DNA of 64,000 nt from Paraburkholderia tuberum STM678 (GCF_902833905.1 NZ_CADFGP010000015.1:1-64000), one strand, 5' to 3'; shown: positions 1-8,831, counted from the stretch's first letter. Numbers and translations are program-made. Notes: generated by a model from the letters alone, not told the origin.

Positions 1-163
1 CAAATTACGAGAGTAGACGCGATCCGGCCAAAGTTTACAAGCACGGCTTTCAAGTCATTGAATGTAAACGGCTTGCTGGCGCGGGCGGCTGCCGCAGCGA
101 GATGTGTATAACGCTATGGCCTTCACTCCCTGTCTGCGTGTTGAGGGGCGCGTGCGTGAAAAT

Positions 164-190
164 GCCCGCGACAATGGCGGGCCTTCTTTA
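164..190. terminator. Hairpin terminator after the toxin/immunity genes
   Basis: Arms GCCCGC (164-169) and GCGGGC (177-182) form a perfect 6-bp GC stem with a 7-nt loop. A T-rich run (CTTCTTT) follows on the plus strand and ATTTTC follows on the minus strand. It lies about 20 bp past the stop of the minus-strand immunity gene, so it probably ends that transcript. Confidence 0.55.
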
Positions 191-211
191 TAGTCTGTCC
201 CGAGCAATTGC

Positions 212-505
212 CTACTCACTCAGTAGCCGCTTCAATTCGTCAAGGAAGGAAGCAGTGGTGTAACCCCACAACTCCGGGCCGAACTGGGAGCCATACGCCT
301 CTTCGAATGCATCGTCCAGATTGCTAAAGTTCTCTCTCTCGAAGTTTCCAATTTCAGCAAGTATGTTCTTTAAACTCTCTTGTGAACTATCTCTTCTGTA
401 GCAACCTACGATCACTTTGATGGTGTTACCCCAGTACGAAAAATCCTCGTTAAGGTACACACCAAAGAGCTGGTTTAGTTCGGGGTACAGCGGATTTTCA
501 TTCAT
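212..505 (-). CDS. CdiI-like immunity protein
   Basis: 97 residues. The N-terminal pattern YPELNQLFGVYLNEDF, the acidic middle and the small size match, from memory, the contact-dependent-inhibition immunity (CdiI) family, whose members bind and block a cognate toxin in the cytoplasm. It starts 9 bp after the stop of the RNase A-like toxin gene on the same strand, the usual toxin-then-immunity order. Base composition is unlike the rest of the window: lines within it count near 37-42% GC, which suggests horizontal transfer. A hairpin terminator follows. The family call is from pattern recall, so the fold is less certain than the role implied by position. Confidence 0.72.
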   Translation of the reverse strand: MNENPLYPELNQLFGVYLNEDFSYWGNTIKVIVGCYRRDSSQESLKNILAEIGNFERENFSNLDDAFEEAYGSQFGPELWGYTTASFLDELKRLLSE

Positions 506-514
506 AACTGCGTC

Positions 515-1348
515 TCATAAGTCGATGAATGCCGTCAGGACGTAATAGGGCATTCCATTGTATATCTCCCGCTTAAGTACCACCAAAACCTTGTTTCCTT
601 TCGCAAATTGTCCTGTCTTCCTGACAACCCCGTAACCCACGTCCCCAGATATGTGCCTTGTTAAACGCAACGGAGCACTCGTCGTAGACTGGGACCAAGA
701 TCTGATGCGGGAAGTTTCGCCCATCATCACTTCCGAAATGGCTTTCTCGGCAGTCTTCTGGTCTTTAAATGATGTCGCCGCTTTTATCCGTGGCTCATCT
801 TTCAGTCTTTGTCGCAACCAGGCCTCATCCTTTCCCACATGCTTCAAAAGTGTATGCCCGCCAACCCCGCGAAGCGTCTTCGCTTCATGCATGTTCAGGT
901 TGATCTCGCCCATCGTGATACGCGCAGCCCGCACCGCCTTGATTGACCCGGCAAAGCTGAACGGCACGACCATGTCAAGTGACAGGCCGATATTGTTGGC
1001 CATGTCAGGACTTGCCTTCATTGCCTCGGCCAGCTTCGTCGTGCCCTGCTGGGTCAATGTGGCCGTGTCCTGGCCCGTCCAGACCTGACGCAAACCAGCC
1101 GTCGCCGTATCAGAACCATGTACGCCGAACACGACACACCCTGCCTTGGTGAGCATGGTCGGTTCCGGGATCACACACAACGCACTTGCGCCGACCATTT
1201 CCAGCACGCCACCGACGATTTGCAACCCGCCCCATAGCCGGTTGGAAAGCGTTTCGGTCTGGGTGATTGACTGCCTTGCCAGTACCGCCGCCAGTTGCGG
1301 CGCGCTGAGCACCACGCGCACGCCGTCCGCATCCTGTTGATACGACAT
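515..1348 (-). CDS. Polymorphic toxin with C-terminal RNase A-like (CdiA-CT type) domain
   Basis: 277 residues. The frame is open upstream to 1738, but ATG 1348 has a strong Shine-Dalgarno (GGAGAGG, 7 nt away), and residues encoded upstream of it belong to a Sir2 remnant, so 1348 is taken as the start. Residues about 163-277 match the bacterial RNase A-like toxin domain: GGHTLLKHVG (His165, His170), a SFKDQKTAEKA helix, VLVVLK, and a terminal YYVLTAF with Thr272. Such domains cleave RNA. The N-terminal half has a hydrophobic stretch (about 37-60) and no recognisable filamentous-haemagglutinin, PAAR, VgrG or Rhs part, so the delivery route is unknown. The next gene is a CdiI-like immunity gene. 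Confidence 0.75.
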   Translation of the reverse strand: MSYQQDADGVRVVLSAPQLAAVLARQSITQTETLSNRLWGGLQIVGGVLEMVGASALCVIPEPTMLTKAGCVVFGVHGSDTATAGLRQVWTGQDTATLTQQGTTKLAEAMKASPDMANNIGLSLDMVVPFSFAGSIKAVRAARITMGEINLNMHEAKTLRGVGGHTLLKHVGKDEAWLRQRLKDEPRIKAATSFKDQKTAEKAISEVMMGETSRIRSWSQSTTSAPLRLTRHISGDVGYGVVRKTGQFAKGNKVLVVLKREIYNGMPYYVLTAFIDL

Positions 1349-1453
1349 TCCGAACCTCTCCGTAGCTGTCGGGACTGCCACGCTAGCAGGCGACAACAGG
1401 GAGAGGAATGGGCGACGGATGAAAATTCGGGTTCTGATGTATCCAGGCGTACT

Positions 1454-1884
1454 GCAGGACTGTCCGCATTGCAGGAAATGGATCGATCCGTGACATTCGA
1501 ACAGGCGATCGTCGGCGAAACCGGCCTTCTGGAACTGGCCATCCACATTGCTGGTGAATACGAACTCGCCGCTTCTTTTCGCCGATGCCCAGCGGCGCAA
1601 GATCTCGGAACCCGCGTGCGGGACGGTGCGCCGGTACAGGTTGAGCCGATGGCCGTAGAAACCCCATGCGCGGACCGGATCACGCAGGAAGGCTGTTCCA
1701 TTGGCAATGTCATGGAAATTGATTCCGCCGGTCTTCAACGCCGGATAAGCCGCCCAGAATCCGTGATCGCCGCGAAGTCGGGTAGTCCGGAATCGACGCC
1801 CATGCCTGCGCCCGCCGTGATCAGAATGCCGTCGGCTTCGCGTATCCAGTCAGCCGCGATCGTCACTTGCTTTGCCGTGTCCAT
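1454..1884 (-). pseudogene. Sir2-family NAD-dependent deacylase remnant (frameshifted and 3'-truncated)
   Basis: From ATG 1884 (GGGAG upstream) the frame reads a Sir2 Rossmann start, GILITAGAGMGVDSGLPDF, then runs into a stop. Adding one base near 1774 restores PDFRGDHGFWAAYPALKTGG and joins the downstream frame. That frame carries further Sir2 motifs: INFHDIAN, AWGFYGHRLNLYR, FVFTSNVDGQFQKAGF and the catalytic-His motif ECHGSIHFLQC. Similarity stops around 1440-1454, shortly before the toxin gene start. The zinc-binding lobe and C-terminus are missing. The gene therefore has a one-base deletion plus loss of its 3' part, probably where the toxin module joined. Confidence 0.8.
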
Positions 1885-2139
1885 GCGTGCTCCCGTTGTT
1901 CACATTCCGAATTCTCCTGGCAGCCCAAAAATGAGGCAGAATCCAACCGTGCGACCCGCTGCGCGACGCAGTCCGCCGTGTTCGCTTAATCGTTCCGCTT
2001 TGGCGTTCCAGGGCCCCGCGTCGCCATCCGCCACGCACAGCGTTTGTGTCCTAGCGTTGTCGTTTTCCTGATCGACGTTTGCGCATCCTGCCCGTATCAC
2101 GTGCGAGATGCCTCTCAACCGCCCGCCCAGAGCCTAGCA

Positions 2140-4380
2140 ATGACGACCCAGCAACCGACCATCATCTACACCCTCACCGACGAGGCGCCGCTGCTTGCGA
2201 CGGCCGCGTTCCTGCCGATCATCCGGACCTTCACCAGGCCGGCCGGCATCGAGGTCGAGACCAGCGACATCTCGGTCGCGGGCCGCATCCTCGGTGAGTT
2301 TCCCGAGTTTCTGACCGAAGCGCAGCGGGTGCCCGACAACCTCGCGGAACTCGGTCGCCTGACCTCGTTACCCGACACCAACATCATCAAGCTGCCCAAC
2401 ATCAGCGCATCGGTGCCGCAACTGACGAGCGTGATCAGGGAACTGCAGGCGAAGGGCTACAAGGTGCCCGACTATCCGGAAGATCCGAAGACCGACGAAC
2501 AGAAGGCGATCCGTCAGCGCTACTCGAAGTGTCTCGGCAGCGCGGTGAACCCGGTGCTGCGCGAGGGCAACTCGGACCGTCGCGCGCCGGCCGCGGTGAA
2601 GAACTACGCCCGCAAGCATCCGCACAGCATGGCCGAATGGAGCATGGCGTCGCGCACGCACGTCGCGCACATGCGGCACGGCGACTTCTATCACGGCGAA
2701 AAATCGATGACGCTCGATCGCGCGCGCGACGTGAAGATGGAACTCGTCACGAAGAACGGCAAGACGATCGTGCTGAAGCCGAAGGTCGCGCTGCAGGACG
2801 GCGAGATCATCGACAGCATGTTCATGAGCAGGAAGGCGCTGCTAGCGTTCTATGAAGACCAGATGGAAGATGCGCGCAAGACCGGCATGATGCTGTCGCT
2901 GCACGTGAAGGCGACGATGATGAAGATCTCGCACCCGATCGTCTTCGGCCACGCGGTGAAGGTGTTCTACAAGGACGCGTTCGCGAAGCACGGCAAGCTG
3001 TTCGAGGAACTTGGCGTGAACGTCAACAACGGCCTCGTCAATCTGTACGAGAAGCTCGAGACGCTGCCGGAATCGCAGCGCGAAGAGGTGATCCGCGACC
3101 TGCACGCGTGCCACGAACATCGTCCGGAACTGGCGATGGTCGATTCGGCGAAGGGCATCTCGAACCTGCACGCGCCGAACGACGTGATCGTCGATGCGTC
3201 GATGCCGGCGATGATTCGCCTCGGCGGCAAGATGTGGGGCGCCGACGGTCGTCCGAAAGACACCAAGGCGGTGATCCCGGAGAGCACGTTCGCGCGCATC
3301 TACCAGGAGATCATCAACTTCTGCAAGACCAACGGCGCGTTCGATCCGGTCACGATGGGCACCGTGCCGAACGTCGGCCTGATGGCGCAGAAGGCGGAAG
3401 AATACGGCTCGCACGACAAGACCTTCGAAGTGCCGGAAGACGGCGAGGCGCGCATCGTCGATCTAGCCAGCGGCGAGGTGCTGCTCACGCAGAACGTCGA
3501 GCAGGGCGACATCTGGCGCATGTGCGAGGTGAAGGACGCGGCGATCCGCGATTGGGTCAAGCTCGCGGTCACGCGCGTGCGCAATTCCGGCATGCCCGCG
3601 GTGTTCTGGCTCGACCCGTATCGCCCGCACGAAGCGGAGCTGATCAGGAAGGTCGAGGCCTACCTGAAGGATTACGACACCACCGGCCTCGACATTCAGA
3701 TCATGTCGCAGGTGCGCGCGATGCGTTACACGCTCGAGCGCGTCGTGCGCGGGCTCGATACTATCTCGGTCACCGGCAACATCCTGCGCGATTATCTGAC
3801 CGACCTGTTCCCGATCATGGAGCTGGGCACGAGCGCGAAGATGCTGTCGATCGTGCCGTTGATGGCGGGCGGCGGCATGTACGAGACCGGCGCGGGTGGT
3901 TCGGCGCCGAAGCATGTGAAGCAGCTCGTCGAAGAGAACCATCTGCGTTGGGACTCGCTCGGCGAGTTCCTCGCGCTCGCGGCGTCGCTCGAAGAACTGG
4001 GCATCAAGACCGGCAACAACCGGGCGAAGATCCTCGCGAAGACGCTCGACACCGCAACCGGCAAGCTGCTCGACAACAATCGCAGCCCGAGCCCGAAGAC
4101 GGGCGAGCTCGACAATCGCGGCAGCCAGTTCTATCTGGCGATGTACTGGGCGCAGGAGCTGGCCGCGCAAACGGACGACGCCGCGCTCGCCGCGCAGTTC
4201 GCGCCGCTCGCGACGCAGCTGACCGCCAACGAGCAGGTGATCGTGGCGGAGCTCGCGTCGGTGCAGGGCGCGCCGGCGGACATCGGCGGCTATTACAAGC
4301 CGGACTTCAACAAGCTCGAAGAGGTGATGCGGCCGAGCCGTACGCTGAACGAGGCGCTTGGGGCGGTACGCGTCGAATGA
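2140..4380 (+). CDS. icd: Monomeric NADP-dependent isocitrate dehydrogenase
   Basis: 746 residues from ATG 2140, the usual length for the monomeric IDH family. It oxidises isocitrate to 2-oxoglutarate and CO2 with NADP+ in the TCA cycle. Family signatures visible are the N-terminal [20 protein letters not shown], the DISVAGRIL segment, [19 protein letters not shown], and [21 protein letters not shown]. An in-frame extension up to 2044 was rejected because it has no family similarity and adds 32 odd residues. The ribosome site before 2140 is weak. It stands alone, divergent from the Sir2 remnant and convergent with the stator operon. Confidence 0.96.
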   Translation: MTTQQPTIIYTLTDEAPLLATAAFLPIIRTFTRPAGIEVETSDISVAGRILGEFPEFLTEAQRVPDNLAELGRLTSLPDTNIIKLPNISASVPQLTSVIRELQAKGYKVPDYPEDPKTDEQKAIRQRYSKCLGSAVNPVLREGNSDRRAPAAVKNYARKHPHSMAEWSMASRTHVAHMRHGDFYHGEKSMTLDRARDVKMELVTKNGKTIVLKPKVALQDGEIIDSMFMSRKALLAFYEDQMEDARKTGMMLSLHVKATMMKISHPIVFGHAVKVFYKDAFAKHGKLFEELGVNVNNGLVNLYEKLETLPESQREEVIRDLHACHEHRPELAMVDSAKGISNLHAPNDVIVDASMPAMIRLGGKMWGADGRPKDTKAVIPESTFARIYQEIINFCKTNGAFDPVTMGTVPNVGLMAQKAEEYGSHDKTFEVPEDGEARIVDLASGEVLLTQNVEQGDIWRMCEVKDAAIRDWVKLAVTRVRNSGMPAVFWLDPYRPHEAELIRKVEAYLKDYDTTGLDIQIMSQVRAMRYTLERVVRGLDTISVTGNILRDYLTDLFPIMELGTSAKMLSIVPLMAGGGMYETGAGGSAPKHVKQLVEENHLRWDSLGEFLALAASLEELGIKTGNNRAKILAKTLDTATGKLLDNNRSPSPKTGELDNRGSQFYLAMYWAQELAAQTDDAALAAQFAPLATQLTANEQVIVAELASVQGAPADIGGYYKPDFNKLEEVMRPSRTLNEALGAVRVE

Positions 4381-4475
4381 CGTGATGCGTGAAGTGAGGT
4401 GATGTGATGTGAAGACGAACCGCCGGCGGGCGGCTCGTAGCAGGGAAGGGCGGCCAATGCCACCGGCGAACGCGT

Positions 4476-5162
4476 TCAATACTGCACGACGATCGCGACC
4501 CGCCGGTTGGCCGCTCTTGCCGCCGCGTCATTGCCGGCGACCAGCGGAAAATTGTCCGCCCGTCCGATCGCGGCCAGCCGATGCGGCTCGATCCCGCGCT
4601 CGACCAGATACCTGACCACGGCGCCCGCGCGAGCCGACGACAGCTCCCAGTTGGACGCATACTTCGCGGTCGAAATCGGCACACTGTCGGTATGCCCCTC
4701 GACGAGCACATTCCCCGTCGCATCCTGTTGCAGTCCCTGCGCGATCTGATTGAGTACATCGAACGAATCGGGCAGCAGCCGCGCATCGCCGGCGTTGAAC
4801 AGGATCTTCGCGTTGACGCCGATTTCGACGCCGTGCGGCACGTCGGTCACCGTGATCAGCCCTTTCTCGCGCAGCGCATCGAGCCATGCGCTCAACTGCT
4901 TGCGCGCCTCCTGTTGCGTGCCGCCTGCTGGCGCGGGCGCGCTCTGCTGCGACGTTTTCGTTTCGAGCGTCTGATACCTGAGTTCGAGTTGCTTCGATTT
5001 CGCCAACTGCAATACATATAGCGCGAGGAACAGCACCATCATCGTCGTGATGAGGTCCGCGTACGAGATCAGCCAGCGGCCGCCCTCGGTGCCTTCGCCG
5101 CCCTGTTCGGCGCGATCGTCCGCGCCGCCTGGCGCGCCCTTGCCACCAGCCGTCGTTTGCAT
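4476..5162 (-). CDS. MotB-family stator protein with OmpA peptidoglycan-binding domain
   Basis: 228 residues. The plug/transmembrane segment RWLISYADLITTMMVLFLA carries the ion-binding Asp36 (Asp32 in E. coli MotB). A linker follows, then an OmpA-like domain with VEGHTDSVPI and NWELSSARA that would anchor the stator to peptidoglycan. It is shorter than E. coli MotB (308 residues) and closer to MotD-type second stators. Third gene of a minus-strand operon: 44 bp separate it from the MotA-family gene. An in-frame extension to 5537 only shadows the MotA gene and was discarded. Whether it drives flagella or another rotor is not shown by sequence. Confidence 0.88.
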   Translation of the reverse strand: MQTTAGGKGAPGGADDRAEQGGEGTEGGRWLISYADLITTMMVLFLALYVLQLAKSKQLELRYQTLETKTSQQSAPAPAGGTQQEARKQLSAWLDALREKGLITVTDVPHGVEIGVNAKILFNAGDARLLPDSFDVLNQIAQGLQQDATGNVLVEGHTDSVPISTAKYASNWELSSARAGAVVRYLVERGIEPHRLAAIGRADNFPLVAGNDAAARAANRRVAIVVQY

Positions 5163-5206
5163 AGGTGATTGATCCGTTTCCAATGAGAACGCGCTCGATG
5201 GCAGGC

Positions 5207-5971
5207 TCAGGCCAGCGACTCCGCCGCGCGCCCGCGCACCTCGCCCGTCAGGCGCGTTGCGATCGTATGCGGCGACTCCTTGCGTGAAATCGCGAGCAGC
5301 CCGTCGAGATAGAGGCGGCGAAACCGCACCTCGCTGTCGACCTGCGCCTGCAGCTTGCCGTACAGCGGCAGAAACACCAGATTCGCGAGCGCGAGACCAT
5401 ACAGCGTCGCGACGAACGCCGTCGCGATCCCCGAGCCGAGTTGCGCCGGGTCGAGAATGTGATTGGTGACCTGGATCAGCCCGAGCACCGAGCCGAGGAT
5501 ACCGAACGTCGGCGCGTAGCCGCCCGCCTGTTGCCACACGCGCGCCGCCGCCATGTGGTTGCGCGCGTACGCATCGAGTTCGCGCTGCAGCGCATCTTCG
5601 AGCACGGCGGTCGACACGCCGTTCGCGAGCAGTTCGAGCCCGCGTCTGGCGAACGGATGAATGCCGCTGAGGTCCATCGATTCGAACGCGAGCAGACCGT
5701 TGAGCTTCGCCTGGTCACCCCATTCGAGGAGCTCGGAGAGGCTGTTCTGGTCGACCCGTCGCGCGCGCGTGAACGCGAGACCGAGCAGCTTCAGCGCATC
5801 GAAGAAGCGCGCCCACGTGTTCTGAATCATCACCGCGCCGAACGTGCCGCCGAGCACGATGACGAACGCCTCGTACTGGAACAGCGTCAGAAAATGCCCG
5901 CCTTCGAGCGCGAAGCCAAAAACGATTGCCGCTCCACCGAACAGCACACCAAACAACGTCAACAGATCCAT
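5207..5971 (-). CDS. MotA-family stator/proton channel protein (MotC-like)
   Basis: 254 residues. MotA/TolQ/ExbB fold with four expected membrane segments: N-terminal LLTLFGVLFGGAAIVFGFA, FVIVLGGTFGAVMI, and a C-terminal pair. Both mechanistically important prolines of MotA can be matched, in YAPTFGILGSVLGLI and LANLVFLPLYGKL. The cytoplasmic loop has FESMDLSGIHPFARRGLELL. With the MotB-like partner downstream it would form a 5:2 proton-driven torque unit in the inner membrane. It follows the cNMP/FliG-like gene by 55 bp. No flagellar structural gene is in the window, so this is likely an accessory stator set. Confidence 0.9.
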   Translation of the reverse strand: MDLLTLFGVLFGGAAIVFGFALEGGHFLTLFQYEAFVIVLGGTFGAVMIQNTWARFFDALKLLGLAFTRARRVDQNSLSELLEWGDQAKLNGLLAFESMDLSGIHPFARRGLELLANGVSTAVLEDALQRELDAYARNHMAAARVWQQAGGYAPTFGILGSVLGLIQVTNHILDPAQLGSGIATAFVATLYGLALANLVFLPLYGKLQAQVDSEVRFRRLYLDGLLAISRKESPHTIATRLTGEVRGRAAESLA

Positions 5972-6026
5972 GCTTTTCCTCGCTCGGCGCCGCGCTCACG
6001 CTGCGCGCATGAGCGACGGCGCGCCG

Positions 6027-7286
6027 TCAAACCGCTTGGCGCGCGGCGTCCTGCAGCGCCGCGCGCGGCGCCGCCGGTGCCTTCAGTGTCTTCACCGCGT
6101 CGAGCAGCCGTTGCTCGATGTCGCCGACTTCGATCGCATCGATCTTGATATCGCGCCGCATCACCCACGACACTTCGTTGCGACGCACTTCGGTCATCAC
6201 CGCCAGCAGGCGCTCGGCCACTGGCTGCCCGTCGACGGCGACGAGCAGCTTCGCGAGATCGTACGTATCGAAGCCGCTGACGGCTTCGAACAGCGTGCGC
6301 TGGTCGACGAAGGCGAGATCGTCGAGCGAATTCAGTGCGCCGCTCTGGTGCGTATTGCGTCGCGAGAAATAGGCGACGCCTTGCTGCTCGACATAGGTTA
6401 GTACCTTCGATTTGCGGAACGCGAACACTTCGTCGGCGATTTCGCCGTGCGACAGCTTGTTCAGAATCAGCGTCTTGTCGACACCGATCAACGCTTCCAG
6501 ATCGGTCAGCTCGATCAGTTCGAGCTCGCTGTTCACCGCGATATCGAGGTCGCCGTCCGCGACCTGCTGCGCGCGATCGACGATGCGCGCGGCGTCGAAC
6601 GTGACGACCTGGCGCGCGGCCGCGCCGTCATACGCCGAGTATTCGGTCGACGCATTAGTCGGCTGTCCGGGCTGCGCGGCCTCGATCGTAACGAGGTTGA
6701 GCTTCTCCATCCGCTTGAGCATCGCCATCACGTGCGGACGCGAATGGCCGGCAATCGCGCGACACTTCTTGATCACTTCGACGAGCGGCACCGAGATCTC
6801 CTCGGCGTGCGATTGCAGCGGCCGGCGTCCCCAGCTGTCGTTCCCATCGCGCCGTTCGCCGTTCGACATCAGCGTCAGCACGTGCGCGTACGAGAGTACG
6901 CCCGGCAGAAAGTCGGCGTGGGTGTAGGTCGCAAGCAGATCGTCCTTGCGCTTGACGCGACGAATCAGCGTGCGCGTGATATGACGCAGCAACGGCGACA
7001 CGCGCTCGATCTCGTCGTCGAGCATGCCGGCCGGCACGACGGTCAGTTGACAGAAGGTCAGCGCCTTCGCCGTGTTGCTGCGTGGCTCGGCAGCGAGCAA
7101 CGCGGCCTCGCCGAAGAATTCGCCACGGCCCAGCGTCGCGACGACGACCTTCTTGTCGTCGCAGCGAGTAGAAAGTTCGACCTTGCCCTCCGTGATCAGA
7201 AAGACCACGGCCTCACCCGAGTAGCCCTCGGAATAGATGATCTCGCCGGGCGCTGCTGTGCGCGTCCAGGACTGTTGACGATTCAA
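6027..7286 (-). CDS. Crp-type cyclic-nucleotide-binding protein with FliG-C-like repeats
   Basis: 419 residues from TTG 7286, preceded by AGGGG about 7 nt away; the longer frame to 7541 has no family character. Residues 13-112 are a cNMP-binding beta-roll with a phosphate cassette, FGEAALLAAEPRSNTAKA, including Arg69. Residues about 165-202 resemble a degenerate Crp winged helix (RAIAGHSRPHVMAMLKRMEK). Residues 320-401 align by eye with the FliG C-terminal rotor domain: LDDLAFVDQRTLFEAV against FEDIVLLDDRSIQRVL, then DLAKLLVAVD, then VMRRDI. Residues 258-307 look like a second related repeat. First gene of the operon with MotA- and MotB-family genes. Automated pipelines would probably call it a Crp/Fnr regulator. 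Confidence 0.7.
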   Translation of the reverse strand: MNRQQSWTRTAAPGEIIYSEGYSGEAVVFLITEGKVELSTRCDDKKVVVATLGRGEFFGEAALLAAEPRSNTAKALTFCQLTVVPAGMLDDEIERVSPLLRHITRTLIRRVKRKDDLLATYTHADFLPGVLSYAHVLTLMSNGERRDGNDSWGRRPLQSHAEEISVPLVEVIKKCRAIAGHSRPHVMAMLKRMEKLNLVTIEAAQPGQPTNASTEYSAYDGAAARQVVTFDAARIVDRAQQVADGDLDIAVNSELELIELTDLEALIGVDKTLILNKLSHGEIADEVFAFRKSKVLTYVEQQGVAYFSRRNTHQSGALNSLDDLAFVDQRTLFEAVSGFDTYDLAKLLVAVDGQPVAERLLAVMTEVRRNEVSWVMRRDIKIDAIEVGDIEQRLLDAVKTLKAPAAPRAALQDAARQAV

Positions 7287-7708
7287 AGTAATTCCCCTGC
7301 AGCGCTGATTTGTAGTCGCGGCCGTGCGACGCGATGCGTTGCATCGCACGGGTCGACAGCCATTCCTCGTACGCCCGTTTACGACATTGGGCAGGGGACT
7401 CTTTAACCGGCGGGAGAGGGCCGCACCAGCAGGAAATGCGCTGCAAGCTGCGGCTGGTGACGGAAAACGGCGATAAAGCGCCACGTGAATCGTTTGCGCG
7501 TGGCGTAATGGCGTAGGTTGGTCGCGACCCAGCGGCCGCAAAAATTTTTGGTTCTTCGAGGATGCCGAACTAAAGTCGGCTTCGTCGTGGGCGTGTTGTG
7601 AGTTCGTTGAAAGCAGTTTGTGAGCGGTTGATTTGAATGAGCGAACCGCAGCGAATGCTATGCTCTCGTTCGACCAAAAATATTGCGCCTGTCGCGCGAC
7701 ATCCCTAC
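7287..7708. other. Divergent intergenic region, no gene seen
   Basis: 422 bp between the cNMP/FliG-like gene and the spermidine-synthase-like gene, which are transcribed away from each other. It must hold both promoters. It contains a small perfect hairpin CGATGC-GTT-GCATCG near 7332-7346 in the leader of the minus-strand operon. An in-frame plus-strand extension from 7637 may belong to the next gene. No other open frame looks coding. Confidence 0.5.
7378..7405 (-). promoter_or_regulatory. Possible sigma-28-like promoter of the stator operon
   Basis: On the minus strand TAAAGAGT is followed after 12 nt by GTCGTAAA. The flagellar sigma factor FliA prefers TAAAGTTT, 11 nt, GCCGATAA. The match is partial (TAAAG, then 5 of 8), and it lies about 85 nt upstream of the TTG start. 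It is suggestive only because the genes downstream are motor-like. Confidence 0.3.
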
Positions 7709-8644
7709 ATGACGAATCTGATCAAGCGCGCTTCGGCCGAGGCGCGCGCTTTCCGTAACCGCGACGCCCAAGCCATCGGCGGTAAACAGCAAATGGCCCA
7801 CAAAAAGGCGCCCAAATCCACGCGCAACGCGAGCGGCACCGTCGAGCACGACGCACACGATGCGCCGCAAATCGAAGCGCCGCGCAAGCCGCGCTTCGCA
7901 CCGGTGACGTTCTCCGAAGAGGGCGGCGTGCGCTACCTGCATTTCGGCACGGAATGGGTGCAAGGCGCGATGCGTCTGCGCAAGCCCGATCACATCGAAC
8001 TCGAATACGCGCAGCAGATGATGGCCTGGCTGCTATTCCTCGAAACGCCGAAGCGCATCGTGCAGCTCGGGCTCGGCGCCGCGTCGCTGACCAAGTTCGC
8101 GCACCGCTTCCTGAAGAGCGCGAAGGTCGAGGCCGTCGAACTGAATCCGGCGGTCGTCGTGGCCGCGCGCACGATGTTCGAACTGCCGCCCGACGACGCG
8201 CGTCTGAGCGTGCATGAAAGCGACGCGTGGGACTTCGTCAACGAGAGCGCGAACCACGGCACCATCGGCGCGCTGCAGATCGACGTCTACGACGCGACCG
8301 CGCGCGGCCCAGTACTCGACAGCGTCGGCTTTTACCGTGCGGCACGTGCGTGTCTGACCGACGCGGGCATCGTCACGGTGAATCTGTTCGGCGATCATCC
8401 GAGCTTCGTGCGCAACATGAAGCGTCTGAACGAAGCCTTCGACGGTCGCGTCGTCGCGCTGCCCGAAGTGCACGACGGCAACCGTATCGCGATCGCGTTC
8501 TCGGGCCCCGCGCTCGACGTGCCGTTCACCGCGCTAGAGGCGCGCGCGAAGCTGATCGAAGCCGAGCTCGGCTTGCCGGCGCGCAAATGGATCAAGGGCC
8601 TGCGCGAATCGACGGGGCAGACGGGCGCATCGTTTGCGATCTGA
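7709..8644 (+). CDS. Spermidine synthase-like (class I methyltransferase fold) protein
   Basis: 311 residues from ATG 7709. ATGs at 7637 and 7793 are alternatives, and none has a clear ribosome site. The first 80 residues are basic and low in conservation. After that a SpeE-like fold appears: VRYLHFGTEWVQGAMRL, YAQQMMAWLLFL, the cofactor-loop RIVQLGLGAASLTKF and VEAVELNPAVVVAAR. The canonical GGGDGG loop is replaced by GLGAAS, as in orphan SpeE homologues of Burkholderia. True polyamine synthesis is therefore unproven, and another aminopropyl or methyl transfer is possible. A rho-independent terminator follows closely. Confidence 0.8.
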   Translation: MTNLIKRASAEARAFRNRDAQAIGGKQQMAHKKAPKSTRNASGTVEHDAHDAPQIEAPRKPRFAPVTFSEEGGVRYLHFGTEWVQGAMRLRKPDHIELEYAQQMMAWLLFLETPKRIVQLGLGAASLTKFAHRFLKSAKVEAVELNPAVVVAARTMFELPPDDARLSVHESDAWDFVNESANHGTIGALQIDVYDATARGPVLDSVGFYRAARACLTDAGIVTVNLFGDHPSFVRNMKRLNEAFDGRVVALPEVHDGNRIAIAFSGPALDVPFTALEARAKLIEAELGLPARKWIKGLRESTGQTGASFAI

Positions 8645-8661
8645 TCAGCGCACGGAGAATG

Positions 8662-8718
8662 AAGCGGCCGTACCGGCGTAGCGGTCGGCACGGCCGCTTT
8701 GCTTCCGGTATTTTTTTC
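8662..8718 (+). terminator. Rho-independent terminator after the SpeE-like gene
   Basis: Arms AAGCGGCCGT (8662-8671) and ACGGCCGCTT (8690-8699) are perfect inverse repeats with an 18-nt loop. TTTGCTTCCGG and then a run of seven T at 8711-8717 follow. It lies 18 bp after the stop at 8644. Confidence 0.7.
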
Positions 8719-8803
8719 ACGTCTACGCCGCAACGTCATCCAGACTGCATCGTTGGCGCTTCGTCGCGTTGTTGGACGCCGACGCGCCTCGGGTCGTCCC
8801 TGC

Positions 8804-8831
8804 TTGACCGGGAGTTCGCCACTCCTATACT
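8804..8831 (+). promoter_or_regulatory. Sigma-70-type promoter of the DUF3311/symporter operon
   Basis: TTGACC at 8804-8809 and TATACT at 8826-8831 are separated by 16 bp, each one mismatch from consensus. The leader to the DUF3311 start at 8942 would be about 100 nt. The upstream SpeE-like gene ends in a terminator, so this is the likely start of the operon transcript. Confidence 0.6.

Noticed and set aside
515..1738. 407-codon fusion of Sir2 and RNase A-like toxin as one protein
   Set aside because: A strong Shine-Dalgarno precedes ATG 1348, the Sir2 part is frameshifted upstream and loses similarity before the toxin, so the joint frame looks accidental.
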